Shown here in pieces: positions 11,294 to 22,517 of a stretch of DNA of 64,000 bases. The stretch spans positions 1-64,000 of the forward strand of contig JADNRX010000033.1 of assembly GCA_015501595.1 (NCBI GenBank). Direction: 5' to 3'. The translations under genes were made by a program, and so were the position numbers. How positions within the stretch are numbered: the first letter of the stretch is position 1; each line of letters begins with the position of its first letter. The stretch comes from Hymenopellis radicata (lineage: Eukaryota > Basidiomycota > Agaricomycetes > Agaricales > Physalacriaceae). The notes beneath the pieces are model-generated. The model made no database searches and had not been told where the DNA came from. It worked only from the letters and a program-made list of their open reading frames with translations.

Positions 11294-11963
11294 AACATTA
11301 TGCTGCTTATGCTATGCTTCCCGTCGCTGGGTTCTCGGTTATCTATTCGTTGCATTCCTGTGGATATTTCTTTCTGTTTTCTCTGCAATTATTGACATTT
11401 TAGCTATTACACGTTATTGTTATGTGCTGTATTTCTACATGTTGTTTTTACGTGACGTTCTTTCTGCCTTAATGACGGTCGCTACATGTTTCTTCTTCGA
11501 TCTTCGTTCCTCCAGTTTCGGAACGCCTTTGACTTTATTTTATTATTTTCCTGTACTCGCTACCGCTGTGACGATAGTCACGTTCTCCCGCAGCAATATT
11601 ATGGGAGCTGGATTCACCACCATGCATCGAAGACTGATTACTTCCACTGCCAGGACACGCCTCGCCTGAATTGACTTGAGCGAGACTTGAGCTCGACACC
11701 GACAGTCCTCATCGAGGACCAGCCTCAGGTACAGTTCCACGTGGAATCACTCATACCGAACTTCATCCAAACCAAAGTCATCTTGAGGAACACATTCGAA
11801 CTCCAGGACAGGCTCCGAAGCATGCACTTTTGTCGAAGCCTCACCAATGTTGCCGTCCTTAACAACCGCAAAATATTCGGTGAACGCTCTATTTTCCGAG
11901 ATAGATATAAACATGTTCTCGCCTGCATGGAGAATCATCGTTACATCTCTGCGGCCTTCCGAA
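11294..11963. other. 3' UTR of the phosphatase and spacer
   Basis: T-rich sequence after the stop (about 11300-11680) looks like a 3' UTR. The rest leads to the GH74 pseudogene. No gene seen. Confidence 0.45.
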
Positions 11964-14060
11964 TGAAGCTCGGTTAATAGAACTGCTGCCTAGTGCATCA
12001 CTTGCTCAATATACTTGGAGGAATGTTAAAATTGGTTGTGGCGGTGGTTTCATTCCCGGAATCGTCTTCAATCCATCAGAGCAGGTAGCTTTCCTGCCTT
12101 CATGTCGCGTTTCACGTGTATTAACGCGCGTTCCTTCTGTGAAGGGCCTGGCATACGTAACGGACATTGGTGGCGCCTAAAAACTGAATTCGGACGATAC
12201 ATGCTCTCCTCTCCTCGACTTTGTTGATAACGACAGGTGGAACTACTGGGGCGTTGATGCCCTGGCTACTGATCCGGTTGAAACAAACTAACCGACTGTA
12301 TCTGGTTAACTCTCTACGATCTATGGGCTTGCAATGCTTTATTCTGATTGCGGCAAGCCTACGGGAATGTATACTAATGACTGGGATCCCAACAACAGTC
12401 AAATCCGCATTTCAGAAGACTACGGCGCCTCTTTCACGGTTTCAGAATTACCTTTCAAGGTCGGAGGAAATCTGCTTGGACGTGGGCTGTACGTTGATTC
12501 TACACAAGTGCCAATTGAACAAATCTGAACCACCTGTCTTTTCAGGGGAAAGGTCCTCTTACGCGCCCCAAATTCATTGAATGAATTAATACTGAATGTG
12601 TTTTAGCGCCTAGTCGTTGACCCGAACAGCAACAACATCCTCTTCTTTGGCGCCCGCAGTGGTAATGGGTTGTACACGTCTTCGGATTATGGTAGCACTT
12701 GGTCCCGCGTGTCTGGGTTAAGCAGTATCGGAAATTATGCACCTGATCCTACGGATTCGACTGATTATAATAACGATCTCATCGGTAGGTCCTTGACCAA
12801 TCTATGAACTTCCACCGCCACGTCATGAAAATGCAGGTATTTCATGGGTGACATTTGACGCTTCATCTGGTACTGCCGGCTCCGCCACCCGGCGAATTTT
12901 TGTTGGCGTCGCAAATTTTTGTTGGCGCCGCAAGCAACGGGCTTGTTAGCGAGGACGCTGGAAGCTCCTGTTAGTCCTTTCTTCGGTGCTCGTGCTGAAC
13001 TCGTTGCCGTTTGCCAGGGGCGCTATCAATGGGCAGCAAACAATATACTTCCCTCACAAGGGTGTCATTTCTCCAGCTGAAGGTGTCCTTACATCACGTA
13101 TAGTAACGGAGCAGGTACCCTTGGAAGTGTCTGGAAGTACGACAATCGCGGGCTCTAATTGTGAGTGCGTGAAATTAAGGACAAGACACGTTCTAACGTG
13201 AAAATACCCAAGGGACGGACATACCTCCAGTTTGAACGGGCGACAATCTTTACTTTGTTTCAGCGGCCTTGCAGTCGACGTGCAGAAACCCGGCACTATC
13301 GTGGTCGCTGCACTCATGGTGGCCGGATGGCCAAATTTAGCGGTCTACTGATAGGTGCGGACGCGCTCAGAGTGTCATATCATAGCGGCACTTACCGGAC
13401 ACTTAGTGGTTCAACGTGGCCACCCTTTTGGGACTGGGCCTCATACCCGACAATGAACAAGTATTATTCGTACTCCGACGATCTGACCCCATGGTTAGGG
13501 CTTAATTATGTTGATCAGACCCTCGGTAATAAGCAGATACGATGGATGATGGAAGGTACGCTCTCTCCTACGCAATAGGACATGTCTTAACACTGCAACG
13601 AAGCGCTAGTGATTGATCCTTTCGGCGACTCTGATCACCTTTTGTATGGCACTGGAGCAACTATCTACTGCAGCCGAGACTTGAATAAAGTTCGTTGTTG
13701 TCCTCGCAGCGTAGACACCTCAAAGCTGACTTTCAGCCTACCATCTCACCAGTGGAATACAGTACACAATATCTCTCTCAGCTCCTGCGCCGACGGCATG
13801 AGGAGACGGCAGTGCAAGCATTGATTTCCCCACAATCTGGCCCGTCCCTGCTCTCTGGCGTGTACGACATCGAAGGTGAGCAGTCGCATCGAATGCGCCA
13901 CAGCTTCACTCAACGGTATGCAGGTTTCGTGCATGAGGATTTAGATGCCCTTCCCGGAAGTTACTTCACGAACCCTACCTCGATTTTACTGGCGGCAAAC
14001 CACCAATAGTGTGCGGATTGGCAACGGGGAAAGGTAGATTCATTAGCTTGCAGCAGCCTC
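11964..14060 (+). pseudogene. Decayed and truncated GH74 xyloglucanase copy
   Basis: Clear relic of a GH74 gene, homologous to the intact - strand gene at 16634-19865 but inverted relative to it. Recognisable blocks in order: ATG near 11964, a signal-peptide tail ending ASLAQ, YTWRNVKIGCGGGFIPGIVFNP, GLAYVTDIGGA followed directly by a stop, NYWGVDALATDPV, GMYTNDWDPNNSQIRIS, FKVGGNLLGRGL, KYYSYSDDLTPWLGLNY, QIRWMMEG, IDPFGDSDHLLYGTGATIY, and GFVHEDL with NPTS near the end. These blocks sit in different frames with several stops between them. The alignment fades after about 14060, where the intact protein still has its second propeller half, so the 3' part is missing. It is not expected to make a working enzyme. 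Confidence 0.85.
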
Positions 14061-14517
14061 TATCACTGGTGTTGAACCGACGCGATATTTCCTTACTTGG
14101 TACTACGACGAAGGGCTGAGACGCTGTGTGGCGTAGTTTTTCTACCACATCTTACGGTTAAGGTTGGGTTACATAGGTCGGGTGGTTGGGCCTTATTAAA
14201 AAGCTGAAGTTATGAGAATGTGTTGGTGGCGCTTCAGCAAGGTTAGGATTGAGGATCCGGGACTGGGGAGGTGAAAGGATAACATTTGGCAGGGTTTAAG
14301 TGTCTCTAGCACTCTCGTTGTATGTCGTTATTCCGCGGAAGGTGATAAGTATCCTTCGCCCAATATGGCAAGAATCTGACACGATCGTTGACCCCTCATG
14401 TGATGACTGACTTTCTTACTTAGTGACCACCACAACATTCAGGATCAGTCACCCTTGGTCGGAACCGAGAACTTTAAAAGGGACTAAATACACATCTCGA
14501 CTGAGCACTTAACATCC
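14061..14517. other. Spacer between GH74 pseudogene and LRR gene
   Basis: About 450 bp, partly G/T-rich on the + strand, with no open frame of note. It probably carries the LRR gene promoter. Confidence 0.4.
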
Positions 14518-16443
14518 ATGGCGGCTAGACAATCCAAACGACAACGAACTGCTCGGAATGGTCCCGCTTTCGGTGCACCCTCTGCAGCGGACGATCCAGC
14601 AGCGCAATTCAATGTCCCTTCATCAGCAGCTTCCTCGACGCGTTTACTTCCTGTACACGAAGTCCCATCTCTCACCACCCTCTGCGGGAGGAAATTTGCC
14701 ACGACATTTGTGAACCTCCACAAAAGAGAGGATACCTGGAAGCGCGTCGTTGGCTATCTGGATCTCGTACCAGATCCTTTGATTTCGAAACTTTTCAGAA
14801 TGTTATGTTCCGCCTGTCCGACCTTTCTCTCGCACGAGATCATTGTCACAGTATGTTGTTATTCGTAGCTAAGATAGAGGCTAAAACTACTTCATCAGCA
14901 TTTTCTCAGAGGACCAGCTATCTCATGGTCCCGAGACGTTCTTCCTGGAGTCTCGAAGCATACGCTCAGAGCAATCCCAAGGTTAAACAATTCCCTCCAA
15001 GAACTTCGATTAACAGGTTTCGATAAATTCACTGACGACATGTTCGCTTGGGTTGTGTCGCAACTGCCCCAGCTGCGGATACTTGTGCTTCGGTAGGCCA
15101 ACTCGTCGTGCATAAACGTTGTCTCTAATTTTGTCAGCGAATGCAAAAATGTGGGGCTCAAGACAGTAGGTACTGTGGCCTCCACTTGTCCAGAACTGAG
15201 GGTCGCGAACTTCAACTACACATCTGTACCTCCTTCTTCGTTGGCTCCTCTCCTTGTGTCCTGTCCTCGGCTCGAGGTTCTCAAGGTTGCCAAAGTTTCC
15301 AATTGGGTTCGCTCTGTCTCGTTCATCGATTCTGGCACGCTGAACAAGGATTCCGGATATAGACAGACTCTACGTTTACGAAGTTCCTATCAGCGCTAGA
15401 TTCGGACTTTCGACACGTTTGTCTGAAAACATTGAAGCTTCGACATACTGCATTATCCGATAACTCGATGACAGCCCTGATTAATATCTGCCCCAATTTA
15501 CAGCGACTCGATGTCTCTTTTACAAGTGTTCGACGGCCATCCACATGGCTAGTACCAGAGATCGGCTCACAAATCGAGAAGCTGTCCTTAACTTCAACGG
15601 CAACATCCGGATCTGACCTGTTGGGCGTAATCAAAAATTTACCCCATCTGAAGATCCTTTCCTTGGGCGCACTTGGCGTTGGAACGAGTCCGAATACATC
15701 TGTCAGTAATTCAACCGCAATGACGTTGACCGATAGCGTCCTGCGCTCTCTTGTCACGACGCTGGCGGGACTTTCTAGCCTAGAGTCACTCAGCCTTGTC
15801 GGAAACGCCAAGTTGGGTGCGACACGCAAGGGAGAAGGCCCACTTCACGACTTGGTATCAGTGGTTGGCCGGAATTGTAAAGTATGTAGGTACCCGACAT
15901 TACGTGGCTCAACTCGCTAACTGTGGCACAAGTACCTGAACTTATCAGCAATAACGTCTCTTCGTTCAGCCGACTTCGTCGGTCTACTGCCTGATGTAGA
16001 GAACGACCATCGACCACCTCTTCTGGAGACACTTGTAATCAACAACACCGGTGTCGACGACGAGATATCGCCATTTTTGGCATGCTGTCATGAACTCCTT
16101 ACCCTTGAGGTTGGTGGTACGAAGCTCACAGGTATGTCAGCGTTTATCTTCGGCTCTCTTGATCATCGATGGCGACTGTTCTCTTTCAGAAGAAGGACTG
16201 ATGCCGATAATCGACGGATGCCCGCGGCTTATCAACCTTGACCTTACAAGCTGTAGGGGTGTGAATGTAGTCGATAGACGTCGGTTTTTCGAGGTACCTC
16301 ACTGCGCCACACCGCTCAAATCCGAGCTGACCCTCTGTTGACAGGTTTGGGCGGCATCTAGAAACCCCAAAATCGGTCATAGTGAGAGCCGGATCATGTC
16401 GAAACTCTGCACATATTTTCCCTTTCGTCTGGTACAACATTAA
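14518..16443 (+). CDS. RNI-like leucine-rich-repeat protein
   Basis: LRR protein of the RNI-like type, akin to Rad7/AMN1-style repeat proteins. The N-terminus (MAARQSKRQRTARNGPAFG) is basic and disordered; the region LLPVHEVPSLTTLCGRKFATTFVNL precedes the repeats. Successive repeats are visible: LQELRLTGFDKFTDD, LPQLRILVLRECKNVG, CPELRVANFNYTSV, CPRLEVLKVAKVS, LKTLKLRHTALSDNS, CPNLQRLDVSFTSV, LPHLKILSLGALGVG, LSSLESLSLVGNAKLG, LLETLVINNTGVDDE, LLTLEVGGTKLTEEG, and CPRLINLDLTSCRGVN. At least six short introns separate them. The final exon follows an intron ending at about 16344 and stops at 16441-16443. A canonical F-box was not seen. The gene sits between the two GH74 copies. A ubiquitin-ligase adaptor role is possible but unproven. 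Confidence 0.75.
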
Positions 16444-16633
16444 ACTCGTAAAACCCTACGTAGGCACACATTGAGAGTAGTCTAGCAAGAGAAGTTAGGC
16501 GCCAATCAACACAAGGAAAGTATTCCACATACAATCATTACTATACGTGCACGTATATCCTGAGACGCAGACTGTCGGCCCAGTCCATCCGATGCCTACT
16601 CAGAAAGTAAAACACGATCAACGATGCAAGACG

Positions 16634-19600
16634 CTAGTCGCGCACCTCCGCATTGACCGTACGCCCCGAAGTGCCCGTGGAAGCCGGAGCACTAGATGTT
16701 GAAGTTACGCTCGTAGAGCTTGCTCTAGTAGTAGTGGTGGTGGCCGAGCTCGCGGAGGTTGTCGATGAGGAAACAGCAGATGTAGTGCTGACCACGCCCT
16801 GGGCATCGCCGTAGAAGATTCCACGCCCATTGGTGCCTATGTAAACACTAGATAGACGCGTGATGTTGTCGGTACCCGGCCAAAGGAATTGAAAAGAAAT
16901 CATACCGGCCGTAGATTCGTGGGTCAGCCGTCAACACATTCGAACTAATGGCGCCAAACCCATGGCTTGCGTCGTTGATTTGAACCCAGTTGGCACCCGT
17001 ATCATCAGAGCGGAAGTAACCAAGGCCGCCGATGTTCGCCGCGGCAAATATGGCGGGATAGCCCTCGGTCTATGGGGGTTCTTTTAGTATACGTCCAGTG
17101 GATCCAGATAAACACATACACTGGCGGGCGCGCCTAGAGCGATAGCCCAAGCCTGCGTTACTCCGCTGATAGCGGTGAAAGATGTGCCGTTGTTGGTCGA
17201 ATGGAATAGGCCTTTATCGGTCGACACCCATATGTCACCGGTAACACTAGGGTTGACCACTATTTTCACAGGGGAAGAAGAAGAGCCAAGAGACCCATTG
17301 ACGGCGAAGGTTTTACCCCCATCCGTCGACAGATAGAACGACGATGAGGAAGCCGCGTAAAAGATGGCATTGGCCTTTTTGTCTGAGGCGATGACAGCTG
17401 ATGCGGGAAGAGAAGACACAGCTGAAAAGCTCGCAGTGTATTGAGACACCATAACTCCATTAGATCCTGTACGCCACAGTACAGTATCGGCGTCTGCCGA
17501 GAAGGCGACCTTTCCGCCTAAAAAGGAAATCGTATGAGTTTTGATGCGCTCAAGACGATGGCTAGAGGAAACTGAATACCTGAGACGTTGTCGGCCTGCG
17601 CCGTAATCTTGAGACCTAGGCAGAATCAGTACTCTGGCCCTCTGGAGCAAGAAAGACACGCACCAAGTGGCTCCCGAGTCTGAGGAAAGGGCCACTTGCT
17701 TTCCGCTGGAGCTGTAATCATACGATTAGACACAGGATGTGTAATCGTATTCAAGGTCTAACCTGTCGCCAGTCCCTATGCGAACAATGTTGGTTGGCTT
17801 ATTGCCAGCAAAGTCGATATCTGCAGCAGTAGACCATTTAGGATTAGTGTACGATGAAGCTGGCGCCACTGCTAAGTCGTTGTGTACGAATCCTGAGGAA
17901 GTGTTAAAAAGTAATAAGGACGTGAACCAGAGAGGCGCACCCCCGATATCTCCCACAGCTGAGAGTAGGTGAGGCCCAGTTGGCGGAGAGATCAGACCTA
18001 GTAGAATCGAGGTGAGTCACATTTTCACAGAAATAATCCTCCTATTTATTACCTTGAATCGAGGTCTCTTCTATTCCATCAGCAAGCGATGAGAGGCTAA
18101 TATTATGCGCTGTATCCCACTGCCATGCGTTAGAACAACAAATGAGAAACGTCGTAAGATTGCCTACATTTTTCAAGTTACGACTGCCGTAGATGGTCGC
18201 ACCCGTCCCGTACAAGAAATGATTTGAATCAAAGGGATCAATACTCAACCCTTTCACAGTCAAACCTCAGATTGAGTTCATAACCAATGAAGGCACGGCA
18301 CACCTTCCATCATCCAACCTATCTGAAGATCGCCTTGTGTGGTATCTGGATAGTTAGGTCCGAGCCACGGAGCAAGACTGTCGGAGTAGGAGTAGTACTT
18401 TTCGTACGCGCCAGTGGTAGGGCTGTAGCCCCATAATGCAGACCAAGTTGCACCGCTATCCTTGGAACGGAAAATTTGCCCGTCGGGCCACCACGAGTTT
18501 AGAGCAGCCACCATGATCGTTCCAGCGGTCTGAATGTCGAGAGAGACACCGCCGAATCCAAAGTAGAGATTTCCGCCAGAAACGGGAGTTATGTCGGTCC
18601 CTTCTGAACATTAGAGGCCGACAGAGTCTTAGTATTGAGTACATACAGGTCGAGTTCGCGATGCTGTACTTGTAGATGCTTCCACTGGTCCCGTCGTAAG
18701 GACCAGCTCCATCACTGTAGCTGATATAGAGTGTTTTGTCGGAAGGGGACAGAACACCCTTGTGCGGGAGGTAGGTCGTATTTTGACCAGCTACGGCGGT
18801 CCCTGTGTTTCAAAGTAGGCCTGAGAAGTTGGGATGACAATTATTTGCGACAGAACTCACAAGTGCTTCCTCCGTTCTCGCTCACGAAGACGTTGTTAGA
18901 CCCCTTGTTGGCGACGCCCACAAAGATTCGAGGAGTGGCAGACCCTGAAGAGCCTGAAGTCGAATCGAAGGTAACCCATGCGATGCCTAGAACGGGACTA
19001 AGCTCGATACAGACAGAGAAACAAGTGACAAGGATGCTTGCCGATAATATCAGAATTATAGCCAGTCGTGTCGGATGAATCCGGGATGTATGTGCCTAAG
19101 AGCTGATGAAAACGTGCTCAAAGCGCGCAACCAGAAGGAAACATACCGGCGCTGGGAAAACTTGTTACTTTAGTCCAGGTTTTCGCGTAGTCGGTCGATT
19201 TCCACAGTCCGTTTCCGCTGCGGGCACCGAAGAAGAGGATAGAGTTGAGATGAGGATCGATTGCTAGGCGCTAGAGACGCGCGTTAACCATAAGTCTTGA
19301 GGAGAGTTGCATTCTTACTTCTCCCATTCCACGACCAGGCATATTTCCACCTACTTTGAATGAGAGTGCAGATGCAGTAAAAGTGGCGCCGCGATCGGTG
19401 GAGATCAGGATGTTTCCGTTGTTAGGATCCCACGAATTAGTATACATCCCCGTGGCCTGGAAAATGAAAGCTTCAGAAAAGGTACCAGGAATGATCAGGA
19501 ATGAGCGAACCAGATAAAGACGATCTGGATCTACTGGGTCCGTTGCTAGTGCGTCAACGCCCCAGTAGCCCCAATGGCTGTCTCCAGTGAAATCGAGGAG

Positions 19601-19865
19601 AGGTGTCCAAGTGTCATCAGAGTTCAGTCTATATGCTCCTCCAATGTCTGTGCGGGCATAGGCAAGACCCTGAATGGTCAATGAAGCGTTTACATTTGAC
19701 AGGGAAGAATGACAGAATATGTCAAACCTTTGTTGTGGGATTGAATACTATTCCTGGCACGAACCCGCCGCCGCCGCCTATCTTGACATTCTTCCACGTA
19801 TATGTCTGAGAAGTGGCAGCGAACACTAACGGAACCGCCACCAACAGCGCGACCAGAGGAAACAT
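16634..19865 (-). CDS. Secreted GH74 xyloglucanase
   Basis: Glycoside hydrolase family 74 enzyme that cleaves the xyloglucan backbone of plant cell walls. The start MFPLVALLVAVPLVFA is a signal peptide. Tandem seven-bladed propeller halves follow, with family motifs TWKNVKIGGGGGFVPGIVFNP, YARTDIGGAYR, HWGYWGVDALATDPVDP, GMYTNSWDPNNGNILIS, GGNMPGRGMGERLAIDP, SIDPFDSNHFLYGTGATIY, SAVGDIGGF-VHNDL, and VYIGTNGRGIFYGD near the end. The two aspartates expected as catalytic acid and base (TDIGGAYR near 19645 and GDIGG near 17947) are both present. After the catalytic part comes a Ser/Thr-rich tail ending NAEVRD, with no carbohydrate-binding module; the tail may be O-glycosylated. At least ten short introns. 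The gene looks intact, unlike the inverted + strand relic at 11964-14060. Confidence 0.9.
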
Positions 19866-20463
19866 GTTGAAAGACAATTAGGGATTGTCTTCGTACACCC
19901 CCAAGTGCTAAATAGTCTGCAAGCTTCGCGAAATATCAGCGTTTTTTTGTCCGATAAAGAAGCGACGCAGGCCGCCTGTAAGGAACCGTGGTCAGTAGAC
20001 TACTCAGGTCAAGGGTAAAGTACCTTGAAAGGAAACGTTTTCATTGTTGGCACACGTTAGAAGTGCGCATGGAGCAGCTGTTCTGTAGATTAGTGAAGTT
20101 GATCATATGGAGAAGAAAATCGAGGCTTGTCGGGGCATTTACCTATGCATCGTTCGGAGTAATCTGAGAGTATTCAGCAGTTTCCGTGCAGATCAATTGA
20201 CGATGTAGAGAGCTCGAAGAGGGGTTTTTTCGGCTATGCATTGGACAAGAGCAGCACAAGTTTGAAGTAGAATGACGCGACGTAATTGAAGCTGGCGGTT
20301 TAGAGAACAAGGTCCCGGCTGTTGCCGGCCGCCTGCGACTAGACGTACACCGCTGCCTGTTTTGGGTATCTATCACTATACATAATCCCACCACCGTCTC
20401 AAGGCGTGCCACTCGTTTTCGTCTCTATTAGAGTCGCCTTTAATATCTCTTTTCTCTTCTTTA
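19866..20463. promoter_or_regulatory. Divergent promoter region, GH74 and unknown gene
   Basis: About 600 bp between two start codons pointing outward (19865 on -, 20464 on +). No coding potential was recognised. Control elements for xyloglucanase induction would be expected here but no specific site was identified. Confidence 0.45.
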
Positions 20464-21503
20464 ATGGCTGCTCAAGCTAGTCTTGAATCCCCCTTCGTCT
20501 TTGAGGCCACTCCTCAGCGCTGCCGAGCATCGACATCCAGTTTTGTGTTGCAAGCAAATAACGAGGCAACAGGCCGTCGCACACCTCTCGGAGACAAGCC
20601 ATTCAATCTGGTATGTTGTGGCGCTCTTATTCTGCAAGGTGTTGATGTCCGCGGCAGAATACCTCGAGCAACCTGTTCAAAGATGTCGTTGGCTCCAAAT
20701 ATACTTCGGCAACGTTCCACCCTTTACCACCTCTTCCACGGGCTTCTTCCCTGCAGTTTTCCAACACGGACTTTGCCTTTCAGTCATTCACGGTCTCACC
20801 ACTATCCTCCCCTCCCCTGTCCGCACCATTGCATCCATCACCACTCGCTGAATCCCATATCGTTTCAGATGGAAAGGATGATGATATAGAAATTCTTCCC
20901 CCCATTACCACCGACGTGTTCCAGATACCTGCTTTCAGCCATCCCAACAGTCCCTACGTCCCGTGGACATCTCCCATCCGCCGTGATATCATCCGACCAT
21001 CTACCCCGACGTCCCTGCGGTCCCATTACTCGCGCCCGCTTTCGAGAAGTGGTGCCCAGGCTCCAGAACCTGCAGATATCTGGCTCCCCCGTACCTTCCG
21101 GAAAGTGACAAAGAGCATTCACAATATACGACGCGTACTGAAACGAAGTATGTCTCGGTTCGCCAAGCGTGTTTCGCCGACGCGAATTCGACATCCTTCG
21201 TTCTCTAGCTCTTCCGGTTCGCCTACGTCCATCCCGCGGAACGCTCATCTTTGCCCTCGGTCATCTTCAGCAGCTTCACTAGAGTCCACAAGTACTAACA
21301 CGTTGGCTATATGGCTCGCAACGCGGAAACGGGAAGCCGATGAATGGGATCTGGAATCTCACCGGTTCATGACGCTCGTGGAATATGATCGTGCAGGCAG
21401 CTGGACTAGACTTTCCATGTCAGATGGCCTCTGTCACGACAATCCAGACGATGCCCAGTGGTCCTGCGATTTTCATGATTCACATCATGGACGTCCCTCG
21501 TAG
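20464..21503 (+). CDS. Disordered protein of unknown function
   Basis: Two-exon gene: 20464-20610 and 20658-21503, with a 47-nt GT-AG intron that preserves frame exactly (49 codons plus 282 including stop). The predicted 330-residue protein starts MAAQASLESPFVFEATPQR. It is rich in Ser and Pro, and holds a basic segment (WLPRTFRKVTKSIHNIRRVLKRSMSRFAKR) that could form an amphipathic helix or a nuclear signal. A more ordered C-terminal piece, IWLATRKREADEWDLESHRFMTLVEYD, looks like the most conserved part. I do not recognise the family. Coding status is supported by the clean splice and long frame. Confidence 0.65.
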
Positions 21504-22470
21504 TCAGGACCTACGATTTGAAGATAAACATTTATTCTTATGGAGCCCGCATAATGATAATATCGCACATATACAAGTAGAGTAATTATAATATCTATGT
21601 AGCAGTATGAATCGAACAAATGTACAAGTTGGAGACTAGCATACTTAGATGTGGATCCAAGATCGCTTACCGGGTTTCTCAGGTTTCTTTACCCGCAATA
21701 GATTGCGCTTCGTTACGTTGGTGATTGAGATCTCCGGAAACGTCACTCCTCCAGGCTGAGGCTCCTGGTGTCCATATGCATTGCCATCATGCGCCTCTGA
21801 TGTCGGTGCAGCGGCCCCGGGCTAAAGCGCAGTGATGCTCTCTGAGTGGCCAGCTCCTGAACAGTTCCGCGCACGGCGCACGATTTTCTGTGCCTATCTG
21901 TGGAGTGCGTATCGCAGTCGCATTCTCGTGTTACCGCGCTTGACTATGCGCCCAGATACCGGTCTTTGCACATGTGTCCACTCCAGTCTACTCCAGTACT
22001 GAGTACACTCCTCATCCTTATCGTATGATGCGTGAGCCTGTGTGCAGATTGTGGTGCCCCTACGCGTCTTGTTCGACAGATTACCTGCCCCTACCTGATA
22101 GCACAATCTCGGAGGCGTTCAATCACGAGCCATCTAGACTATGCGATTAGTCCTGCTAGCCGATAAACCCAACCCAGAATGGACTAAGCTCAGATTGGGC
22201 GGCATCAAGTTGTGCGCCAGATGTCTAGGCTTCAACAGGCTGGGAAAAGGTCGTTCACACTGACAGGAGCTCGAAACAGCTCGTTCATTATCGGCCGTTC
22301 AATCGCATAGCGATAAGCATGAACCTGACTTGTACCCGCCCTCAGAGGAATTTCCCAACTGTGGTCTATTGATCCCACAGCTCATTGGTGATCGGAATCC
22401 AAACCCAGCCCGAATCGGACATGTGCAACAGTGCGTTTTTCCCCGGTCGGCGGTGGGTGGGGTGAGACTG
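21504..22470. other. Intergenic with possible orphan exon on - strand
   Basis: Mostly non-coding. Within it, 21645-21821 on the - strand reads as a short coding-like exon: an acceptor-like TTTAG is followed by PGAAAPTSEAHDGNAYG, then GGVTFPEISITNVTKRNLL, ending KRSWIHI and a stop. No upstream exon was found to join it, so it could be a gene remnant or chance. Confidence 0.35.
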
Positions 22471-22480
22471 CATATAAAAA
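22470..22480 (+). promoter_or_regulatory. TATA-like box of the permease gene
   Basis: GCATATAAAAA lies 38-48 bp upstream of the ATG at 22518. A TATA box here would place the transcription start near 22500. This favours the ATG at 22518 (MLSNEKHSH) over the in-frame ATG at 22485. Confidence 0.5.
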
Positions 22481-22517
22481 GAAGATGGTGCTTCTTTACG
22501 CGTTTGCTTTGCCCCAC

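Noticed and set aside
22485..22517. Earlier in-frame ATG for the permease (MVLLYAFALPH)
   Set aside because: It lies only 5 bp after the TATA-like box, upstream of any likely transcription start; the ATG at 22518 fits better.
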